Assembly: GCF_026127265.1 (NCBI RefSeq)
Contig: NZ_WWFG01000001.1
Location: forward strand, 1,742,501 to 1,806,500
Length of the DNA stretch: 64,000 nucleotides
Direction: 5' to 3'
From: Nostoc sp. KVJ3
Lineage (GTDB): Bacteria; Cyanobacteriota; Cyanobacteriia; Cyanobacteriales; Nostocaceae
The position numbers and the translations under genes are program-made. The first letter of the stretch is position 1, and each line of letters starts with the position of its first letter. The notes beneath the pieces were generated by a model. That model ran no database searches. It was not told where the DNA came from and saw only the letters and a list, made by a program, of their open reading frames with translations. This document shows positions 52,734 to 61,300 of this stretch, one piece after another.

Positions 52734-53738
52734 CTATTTGATTAAGCTTTGGATATCGGTTTTTTGCAGCCACTCATGTGTTCGCTGCATTCCTTCTTCT
52801 AGGTCAATTGTTGGTTTATAGTTTAATAGGCTTTGTGCTTTGGCAATAGAACAAGCATAAGGACGAGTCATAAAATCTATAGACTCTGGTAAAATATCAA
52901 CTTTTTGGCGAAAAAGTTTTTGTCCTTGAACACGGAGCTTTAGAAACAATTTGATTTCATCTTTAGATAATGAAAGGGGTGCTTGTAAACCTTCCATTGC
53001 TGCTAAACGCAGAAAATACTCTTTCCAGGAAGTTTCTTGTCCGTCGCTGATATTAAAGATTTCACCGTAGGTTTCTTTTTCTATCGCTAGAAAGATGCCA
53101 TCAATCAGGTTATCTATATATACATGATTGATTACTCCTTTACCATCGTTAGCACAGGCAAATAATTTTTGACGCATCATCAGAATTGGTCTAACTATCC
53201 AAGGGATACTTCCTGGGCCATAAACATCTCCGGCTCGAATAACAATAATGCCAAAATCGGGAGGATTATTAAGTTCTAAAACTGCTGTTTCAGCTTCTAT
53301 TTTGGTTTGACAGTAGGGATTATTATCATCAGAAAGTGGCCCGGATTCTGTAACACCATTAGAATAGTTAAAACCGTAAACCATCACACTGGATAGATGC
53401 ACAAATATTTTGACACCAGCTTGTTTAGCGGCTTTAGCAATGTTGATAGTACCGCCAACGTTGATATCACGAAAATTCTTAATTGCACCAGCTTCTTCAG
53501 CAATTTGCTCTGTATGTAAAACGATATCTACTCCCTGACAAGCCTTTTGAGCAATAGTAGAATCAGTTATATTACCAATAATTACCTCAATACCTAAATT
53601 CTGTAATTGTTTATTTTTTTCTGTAGAACTTTGCAGTCCACGAACATTCATTCCTTGCGCTATGGCTAGCTCGGCTGCACGCAAACCGACAAATTCATCA
53701 ATGCCAGTAATTAGGAGGGTTTTGTTTGTGAGGTTCAT
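52734..53738 (-). CDS. hgdA: NAD-dependent sugar epimerase, HgdA-like
   Basis: The 334-residue short-chain dehydrogenase of the extended type has LLITGIDEFVGLRAAELA (a variant glycine loop), HLSSVMVYGF and Y142-x3-K146 (NPYCQTKIEAE). Its match is to UDP-galactose 4-epimerase-like proteins. In Anabaena HgdA is a UDP-galactose 4-epimerase needed for correct heterocyst glycolipid composition, and its gene follows hgdB and hgdC as here. The gap to hgdC is 164 bases. The altered Rossmann loop (TGIDEFVG for TGGAGFIG) is worth noting but is tolerated in related epimerases. Confidence 0.8.
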   Translation of the reverse strand: MNLTNKTLLITGIDEFVGLRAAELAIAQGMNVRGLQSSTEKNKQLQNLGIEVIIGNITDSTIAQKACQGVDIVLHTEQIAEEAGAIKNFRDINVGGTINIAKAAKQAGVKIFVHLSSVMVYGFNYSNGVTESGPLSDDNNPYCQTKIEAETAVLELNNPPDFGIIVIRAGDVYGPGSIPWIVRPILMMRQKLFACANDGKGVINHVYIDNLIDGIFLAIEKETYGEIFNISDGQETSWKEYFLRLAAMEGLQAPLSLSKDEIKLFLKLRVQGQKLFRQKVDILPESIDFMTRPYACSIAKAQSLLNYKPTIDLEEGMQRTHEWLQKTDIQSLIK

Positions 53739-53902
53739 ATAGTTGGGGGTATGCCGATTTTAGATTTTGGATTCAAATAAAAGCACTAGCTTTGATGGTT
53801 TGTAGTAAGCATTAAAATGCTTACAAAGCCATGAATAAAATCCTTACTGCAAACTTTATTTATTCATCGGCTTGAATATTTATTAACAGCAAGTTGTCTT
53901 AT

Positions 53903-55081
53903 TTAGAAAATATCGCCTGGATCTGCCGAACGGAGTTTGTTGATAGCCAGCGCTCCAGATGTTATACACATAAGAACTGTTGAAGTTAAGACAATTACCG
54001 CATTGTTATTGGTCATAACTATTGGTAGTTTAGTTGCTTCTGCTGCAAAGCTATATAACAAGACAGAAGTAATAAATCCTGGAATATAACCTAAGATTGC
54101 CAAAATTAAAGCTTGCTGAAAGACCACATTCAACAAATATCTATTGGCATAACCTATGGCTTTTAAAGTTGCGTAGGCAACGAACTGTGTAGCAATATTG
54201 CTGTAAAGAATTTGATAAACAATAACTACACCAACAACCGCAGCCATTGTCAACATCAAGTTAAGAATAAAACCAATAGGCGTTCTAACAGCCCAATATT
54301 TTTTTTCAAAATCAATGAAGCCTTGGCGGGTAAAAACTTGGACATCATTAGGCAAACTTGCTTGCAAATTTTTCAGTACTTTTTCTGCGTCAGCACCAGG
54401 TTTGAGGGAAATCAAACCGATATCTATCATATCCGCCGGACGAGTATTGGGATTTATCCTCAAAAAAGTTGAGTCACTAACAAGTAAATTTCCGTCTACT
54501 CCAAAGGAAGGGCCTAAGCTGAATAAACCACCAATTCGGACTCTATAGCCTATTAATGAATTGAAGGGAAATATTTCAATTGTCTGTGCAGTATCTCCTG
54601 CATTAAATTTTTCAGCTATTGGGCCAAACTCTGGGCGAGAACCCCGATCAAAAAGCACGACATCGGGAATTTTTAGTTTATCTAAATTTTGCTCAATTTC
54701 TGGGATATTCATCACAGGTCTACCTGGATCGAAACCAATAACGTATATTGAATATTTCTCACCAGTTGCCGGATTTTTCAGTTTGGCAAATTGCAAATAC
54801 ATGGGGCTAACCGACTCTACGCCATCAAAGGCCAGAGATTGGTACAAACGAGTCCGCGAAAAGCTTTGATTTGAGGTCAAAGATTTATATTGCGAACTTA
54901 CTAAAAATAAATCTCCTTTGAGATTCTGATGTACTGCGGTTGCACTTGAATAGAGGGCATCTTGAAAACCAAGTTGCACAAACATGAGCAGCACAATAAA
55001 ACCAATCCCGGCTACAGCTACTAATAAACGAACTTTTTGCTGGGCTAGCTGTAGCCATGCTAAAGGAATTTTGAAATTCAT
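53903..55081 (-). CDS. hgdC: DevC-like ABC exporter permease, HgdC
   Basis: The 392-residue inner-membrane protein has the MacB/FtsX plan of DevC. A first span is at about 15-37 (RLLVAVAGIGFIVLLMFVQLG), then a large periplasmic loop, then three C-terminal spans from about 270. DevC-family permeases work with a DevB adaptor and TolC/HgdD to export heterocyst glycolipids. It lies 59 bases after hgdB. No devA-like ATPase follows; the next gene is the epimerase. So the ATPase must come from another locus, as in the Anabaena hgd locus. Confidence 0.85.
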   Translation of the reverse strand: MNFKIPLAWLQLAQQKVRLLVAVAGIGFIVLLMFVQLGFQDALYSSATAVHQNLKGDLFLVSSQYKSLTSNQSFSRTRLYQSLAFDGVESVSPMYLQFAKLKNPATGEKYSIYVIGFDPGRPVMNIPEIEQNLDKLKIPDVVLFDRGSRPEFGPIAEKFNAGDTAQTIEIFPFNSLIGYRVRIGGLFSLGPSFGVDGNLLVSDSTFLRINPNTRPADMIDIGLISLKPGADAEKVLKNLQASLPNDVQVFTRQGFIDFEKKYWAVRTPIGFILNLMLTMAAVVGVVIVYQILYSNIATQFVAYATLKAIGYANRYLLNVVFQQALILAILGYIPGFITSVLLYSFAAEATKLPIVMTNNNAVIVLTSTVLMCITSGALAINKLRSADPGDIF

Positions 55082-55140
55082 GGATTTATTTGTTAGTTGT
55101 TATTTGTCATTTGCCATTTGTGAATGACTAATGACAATGA

Positions 55141-56349
55141 CTAAATATGAATGGCAACATCTACCTGTAAGTTGGTTAAACGAGCCACCCGCTTACTATC
55201 TGCGGGATTGTCGATGGAGATTTTTACTTCAATTATTCGGCGGTCTGTATCTGAACCAGGGTTTAGACTGAAGATATTTTGCTTGTCAACTTGCCAACCA
55301 ATCTCTTTTACAGTTCCTTTTATTGTTCCAGTAAATGCAGTGCTGGTAATTGTGGCTTTTTGTCCTACACGCACTTTTTGAACATCGGTTTGATACACCT
55401 CTGCAATCACATACATTTGAGATGTTTTACCGATTTCAGCAAATCCTTTGTTGGTGCTGATTACTTCTCCGGTTTTGGCGTGAATTTTTAAAATTTTGCC
55501 ATCTATGGGAGATTTAATGTAACTTAAATCCAAGTCGGCTTTTGCTTGTTGAACAGAAGTTGTCGCACTGTTGACTTCGGTTTGTGCTACCTGAACATCT
55601 ACATTACGCACTTCGCTAACACTCTTGAGTTGTGCTTGTGCTTGCTTTTTCTGGTCTTGGAATGTATCTTGAGTCCGCTTGAGGGTGGCTTGAGCTTCTG
55701 TTAGCTGCTGTTGTGTAGTCTTGAGTTGCAAAGCTTTGGTATCGGCTACAGAAGCGGCGATCGCACCTTGTTTATATAATTGCTGATAGCGATTGTTCTC
55801 AGCTTGAGCATTATCTACCTCAGCCTGGATGCGGTCGATTGTCGCCTGTTGTGTAGCAACGTCCCCTTTATATTGTGGCTCTAAACGTGCGATCGCAGCC
55901 TTTTGAGCATCGATATCTCCAGTTTTAGCTCCAGATTTCACCTGCGCTAGTTTAGCTTTGGCAACTTGCAGTTGGTCTATAGACTGTTGCAATGCAGTTT
56001 TAGAACGTCCATAGTTTTCTAAATAGGCTAATAATTGTCCTGCTTTAACCGCATCTCCTTCTTTCACTAACAGTCTTTCTACTCGCACCCCATTATTAGA
56101 AGCAGGAGCAGTCAAAGAAGTAACTTCGCCTTCTGGTTCCAAACGTCCCAAAGCAGTTACAGTAAGTTTCACCGGAGTAGCAGCTTTTGGAGGATTGGCT
56201 GCTGGTGTCACAACTTTCGGCTTAGACCAAAATGGTACTAAGCTATAAAAAGCTATTAATCCAGCCGCTAAAGTTAGAGAAGCTGCCAAAATTAATTGCG
56301 ATCTACCTACGGGTTTTGTGAATAATCGGCTTTCTTTATTTACTGCCAT
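55141..56349 (-). CDS. hgdB: DevB-like membrane fusion protein, HgdB
   Basis: The 402-residue periplasmic adaptor has one N-terminal anchor (about 18-38). A lipoyl/beta-barrel part includes VTALGRLEPEGEVTSL, and a long coiled-coil hairpin rich in Gln and Ala spans about 118-250. The barrel follows with SYIKSPIDGKILKIHAKTGEV. These are the DevB/HlyD-family features of the exporter that deposits heterocyst glycolipid. It is the first gene of an apparent hgdB-hgdC-hgdA run. A canonical NtcA-dependent promoter is seen upstream (56573-56614), consistent with induction by nitrogen starvation. Confidence 0.86.
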   Translation of the reverse strand: MAVNKESRLFTKPVGRSQLILAASLTLAAGLIAFYSLVPFWSKPKVVTPAANPPKAATPVKLTVTALGRLEPEGEVTSLTAPASNNGVRVERLLVKEGDAVKAGQLLAYLENYGRSKTALQQSIDQLQVAKAKLAQVKSGAKTGDIDAQKAAIARLEPQYKGDVATQQATIDRIQAEVDNAQAENNRYQQLYKQGAIAASVADTKALQLKTTQQQLTEAQATLKRTQDTFQDQKKQAQAQLKSVSEVRNVDVQVAQTEVNSATTSVQQAKADLDLSYIKSPIDGKILKIHAKTGEVISTNKGFAEIGKTSQMYVIAEVYQTDVQKVRVGQKATITSTAFTGTIKGTVKEIGWQVDKQNIFSLNPGSDTDRRIIEVKISIDNPADSKRVARLTNLQVDVAIHI

Positions 56350-56572
56350 ATTTTCATTCCAATTCTGCTTTTTTACGGGATAGCCTGGTTATATTTAGTC
56401 GATTAGAATAGACTCATCCGCAAATTAACAAGAGGGCTTTTCCTCTAGTGTTTCTACCTTAATAAAGTGGATGATTCTAAATTCGTTTTATATGAATTGT
56501 TGTACGCTTTTGCCGCCCAAACTAACTATTGTGGCGTGAAAGTTAATGGTGTGTTACTTCAAAGCTTCCTAA

Positions 56573-56614
56573 TTTATATCCTAATTTGACATCTAATCCA
56601 GTAGCGTAAAGTAC
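56573..56614 (-). promoter_or_regulatory. NtcA-type promoter of hgdB
   Basis: On the minus strand the box GTA-N8-TAC (56614-56601) is followed by exactly 22 bases and then TATAAA (56578-56573). This is the canonical class II NtcA-activated promoter (GTAN8TAC-N20-24-TAN3T). The predicted start lies about 215 bases before the hgdB ATG. NtcA activates genes when combined nitrogen is lacking. Confidence 0.75.
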
Positions 56615-57002
56615 AATAGTGCTAACCAGAAAACTTGACTCACAGAAACAACGAAGCGCTAATATAAAGTGAAATCAAAATTGGGATAAACTTGCTATTA
56701 AGCATCGCGCAAAAGTTGAATTTTGTCAACCGATTGACTTTGCATAAGTCTTGATTCTCTCACTAAAATATTTTCTCATAGTCAGATTAGATGCTGAAAA
56801 AACTATTTCTCACTAATCCTTGTCTGCTAATTGAATACCAACAGATGGTTCGTTATTAAGCAGATTTGATATTACTAACAGATTATTATTAGCTAGGTTG
56901 TGTACTATAAAACATTATTATTGATTTTGATCATACTAATTAAACGTATGAAGGGATACATTTAGTGCGTTAGTCCAATGACAACGTACATCTAAAAACA
57001 CA

Positions 57003-57219
57003 TGACTACACTGGGGTGGAAATTGGCTTACCTTTAACAACATCCTTATAAATCTTATGCTTCGCTGCTATCCCGCCTTGGAATAAATTCCAAGGCTAAT
57101 ACGTAAAGTCCTCTCAAGAGGACTAAATACAGGATGTACATAGCTGAAAGGTAAAATTTCAGCCCATTTGAGTGGACTTGAGCTATTAGCCTAGAACTTA
57201 AGTTCTGGGTGGGATGTCA
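57003..57219 (-). ncRNA. Candidate orphan HEARO/omega-RNA-like structured element
   Basis: Four compact hairpins follow in 130 bases: AGAACTTAAGTTCT (57193-57206), GCTGAAA/TTTCAGC (57143-57163), GTCCTCT/AGAGGAC (57108-57123) and GCCTTGGAATT/AATTCCAAGGC (57075-57096). Read on the minus strand the unit starts GACATCCCACCCAGAAC and ends with GTAGTCATG. That pattern resembles HEARO RNAs that precede iscB in cyanobacteria, where the ATG would start IscB. No RRXRR coding sequence follows, so the element would be an orphan. The identification is from memory of the pattern. Confidence 0.4.
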
Positions 57220-58150
57220 GTCAATTCCATGCTTTGACCTAATGCAATCATGATTATGTTTATCAAGCAACATACTAAAAATTAACATTTGCTTTATAAA
57301 TAACCGCTTTACTTTTTAGCTTGACTTATATTGAAAAATAACCCAAAACTTTGACTAAATTATGATGTTTCTCTGAGAAAACTTACTTATGGCTATTTAA
57401 TTTATCTATGTATTTATGGAATTGTTACTTACTAGACAATAGATTTGCATTGTTGACTTAATCCAGCACAAACTTATGGTTAATCCGTAGATAACAAAAT
57501 ATCTTACACGTTTTTAGAGTTATAAATTATACTTTTCTGCTTAATTTTATTCAAATTAACATCAGTAATTGTGGATGTTTATTTATAAAATAACTTTAAA
57601 GAAATGATTTAGTTTATGTAAAGTATGCTAGTCTTTTTATTAATTCAATGTTTTAAAGTAGTTAGACAAAATAGTTATTTAATTGAAATTTTGAAATTAA
57701 AAATAACTAAAGATAACTGCTTTGCCATCATTGTCTGCTCGTTTAATTACTTTTTCAACTTGCATAATTTCGGATTAAAGGTGGTGTCTTTTGTGTAACG
57801 AACTTGTCAACTTTGCTAGTTCAAATAGCATAAAATATATTATCCCGAACGTTGAAATTGGCTATGACATTGATCGAGATACAGAACTTTTTCATTAACA
57901 ACAGCTATGTTGCTGTGGTTAGGCTAGATAATCAAACGATTTCGGGTGAAAAAACGTTTCTGTTCTCTTAGATACTCCTCAGTTTTTATCACTCCAGTAG
58001 GATACCATTACTCAAAATTTCTACCATTACAAATGGATTAAATTCACTGGTCAAGCAGCTATTACACTCCAATACTATTTTACCAGTTTTAACAACGTTT
58101 TTGACCTATTGCCACAACTTAAAGAGTCTAGCGTTGGATAAGATTTTTTT

Positions 58151-58179
58151 GCGATGTCTACGACGGGCTACGCCTACGC
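58151..58179 (+). repeat. 29-bp dispersed repeat, reference copy
   Basis: It begins GCGATGTCTACGACGGGC and ends GCCTACGC. The same 29 bases are within the coding gene at 38245-38273 (reverse), and a one-base variant is at 47266-47294. Confidence 0.85.
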
Positions 58180-58365
58180 AGTGTGCCAAAGCCGCCTGGA
58201 AACGTAAGGCTTTGCCCTGGCAGTATGTGTCGTGTGGTGTTGATTTGGAGAAAAGCATTTAGCACAGATAGAATAGCTAGCTGCTTAAGAAACGATAGAT
58301 TTTCATTATTTAGTAGGCAACAGAAATTACTGTAACTACACAATCCACAGTACTAACTATGCCCT

Positions 58366-61300
58366 ATGTCTGCTTATTCGATTGATACTGCCTTAGCGGA
58401 GTTAGAGAGCCTTATCAATAATTGTGAAAAGGCTGTGATGAGGTCTATAGAGGAAAAAAACATGAAGTCAGATAAATCAGATAAATCAGTGTCAACCAAT
58501 AAAATTAACAGACAATTACAACACAATCCTATCGCTATCGTTGGGATGGCTTCTCTATTGCCTCAAGCCAGAAATTTACGGGAATATTGGCAAAATATAG
58601 TAAACAAAATTGACTGTATTACTGATGTTCCTTCCACTCACTGGAGTGTGGAGGATTATTACGATCCGAATCCGAGAACTACCGAGGATAAAACTTACTG
58701 TAAAAGAGGTGGATTTCTTCCAGAAGTAGATTTTAACCCGATGGAATTCGGCATTCCACCCAGCATTTTAGAAGTCACAGATGTATCGCAACTATTAAGT
58801 TTAGTAGTTGCGAAAGAAGCGATGGAAGATGCAGGTTATGGCGAAAAACGCGAGTTTAGCCGCGAAACTGTTGGGGTAATCTTAGGCGTGGCTATGGCCA
58901 AGCAGTTAGGAATGCCACTTTCTGCCAGATTAGAATATCCGATTTGGGAAAAAGTTCTCAAAAGCAGTGGTTTATCTGACGAAGATACGAAAAAAATCGT
59001 TGATAAAATCAAAAGCGCTTATGTGAAATGGGATGAGAACGCTTTCCCTGGAATGTTAGCGAATGTAGTCGCCGGACGAATTGCTAATCGGCTAAATTTT
59101 GGCGGGATGAATTGCGTAGTTGATGCAGCTTGCGCTAGTTCTTTTGGTGCTTTAAAAATGGCAATTAGTGAGCTAGTTGAGCATCGTTCTGATATGATGC
59201 TGACTGGTGGTGTTGATACCGATAACACTATCATGGCTTACATCTCATTCAGCAAAACACCGGCTGTTTCTCCTAGTGAAAATGTCAAACCTTTCGATGC
59301 TAAATCTGATGGGATGATGTTGGGTGAAGGTATCGGGATGATTGTCCTGAAACGGTTAGAAGATGCTGAACGGGACAACGATAAAATATATGCCGTAATT
59401 AAAGGTATTGGTACTTCCAGCGATGGGCGTTATAAGAGTATTTATGCTCCCCGCAAAGAAGGTCAAGTTAAAGCCTTAGAACGCGCTTATGAAGATGCCG
59501 GCTTCTCTCCCGCTACTGTTGGTTTGATGGAAGCACATGGTACTGGTACAATGGCTGGAGATCCGACAGAATTCGGTTCTTTAAAAGACTTTTTTGATGT
59601 GCATGATGACAAAAAGCAGCACATCGCTTTGGGTAGTGTGAAATCACAAATCGGACACACAAAAGCGGCTGCGGGTGCGGCGAGTTTGATTAAAACTGCT
59701 TTGGCTTTACATCACAAAGTATTGCCACCGACAATTAACATCACTGAGCCGAATCCCAAACTCAACATTAAAAATTCATCCTTTTATTTGAATACCGAAA
59801 CTAGACCTTGGATTCGTCCAGAAGGCGAAGCGCCAAGACGCGCAGGTGTAAGTTCCTTTGGTTTTGGTGGCACCAACTATCACGTTGTTTTGGAAGAATA
59901 TGAAGCTGACCAAAACGCGGCTTACCGTTTACACAGTGGTGCTAGTGAAGTGCTGTTGTTTGCTTCCACGGTAGAGCAATTGTTGAGCAAATCGGAAGAG
60001 ATTTTAGGTAAGTTGCGATCGCCTGAAGCACCAACACACTATGCCCAATTAGTCAAGGAATGCAAATCTCCACAGATTCCCCTCTCTGCTCCCAGATTTG
60101 GCTTTGTCGCTGAGAATCTCGAAGAAGCTTGCAAGTTGCTGCAAACTAGCATTGACTGGCTGAAACTCAAAGGAACAGCAGCATCTTGGGAACATCCCCA
60201 AGGGATTTATTACCGCGCTTCTGGTATGGAGTTGGGCGGAAAAGTTGTCTCTCTATTTTCTGGTCAAGGTTCGCAATACCTGGAGATGGGACGCGAACTG
60301 GTGATGAATTTTCCGTTGATGCGCCGTCTGCATGGCTATATGGATAGCTTGTTAATCAAAGATAATTTGCAGCCGCTTTCAGAAATTGTTTTCCCTCATC
60401 CTGTGTTTGGAGAGGCAGAAAAGAATGTCCAAATTGCTGCCTTACAACGTACAGAATACGCTCAACCAGCCATCGGGGTGTTGAGTGCAGGGATGTACAG
60501 CATATTGCAACAAGCTGGATTTAAGTCAGATTTTGTGGCGGGACATAGCTTTGGTGAACTGACAGCTTTGTGGGCTGCGGGTGTTTTGAGTACGGAAGAT
60601 TACTTGTTTCTGGTGAAAGCTAGGGGTCAAGCAATGGCTGCACCCGAAGACCCGGATCATGATGCGGGTAGTATGCTGGCTGTCAAAGAAGACATCAGCA
60701 AAGTGGAAGCTGTGTTGAGACATTTTCCGCAAGTTGCGATCGCTAATCAAAATTCTCCGACTCAATTTGTCTTGGCTGGGCCAACCGCAGAAATCGCAAA
60801 AGTCCGTCAGCTTTTACACGAGAAAGGATATACAGCTGTATTGTTACCTGTCTCAGCAGCTTTCCATACACCGCTAATCGCCTTTGCTCAGAAATCCTTT
60901 GCGATCGCTACCAAGTCTGTCAAGTTCCAAAGTCCGAAAATCCCTGTTTACAGCAACGTTACCAGTAAGCAGTATCCCAAAGAAGCCCAAAATATTCAAA
61001 AAATTCTGGAAACGCACCTTTCCAACTCAGTGCTGTTTAAGCAGGAGATTGAAAATATCTATGCGGCGGGTGGGACTTGCTTTGTGGAATTTGGGCCGAG
61101 GAGAATTCTTAGCAACTTAGTGAAAGAAATTCTTGGCGATCGCCCACACATAACCGTATCTTTGAACCCCAGCGCTCAAAAGAATAGCGATCGCTCTTTG
61201 CGGGAAGCAGTTGTGCAGTTGCGAGTAATTGGTCTGGCTTTGAATAACCTCGATCCTTACCAACTTCCCCAAACTATCCCTCCAATTGAGACGAAGAAGA

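Larger units (their letters stand above)
56350..58365. promoter_or_regulatory. 2-kb divergent control region, hgdB / hglE
   Basis: This is the largest gap in the window. It holds the NtcA-type promoter of hgdB (56573-56614), a folded element (57003-57219) and a 29-bp repeat (58151-58179). The remaining 57.2-58.1 kb is very AT-rich and without open frames. The hglE promoter should be in the right half, probably with long leader; I see only a near-miss NtcA box (GTA-N9-TAC near 58000). Confidence 0.55.

Noticed and set aside
57999..58020. NtcA-like box upstream of hglE
   Set aside because: The spacing is GTA-N9-TAC, one base too long, and no suitable -10 follows at the right distance.
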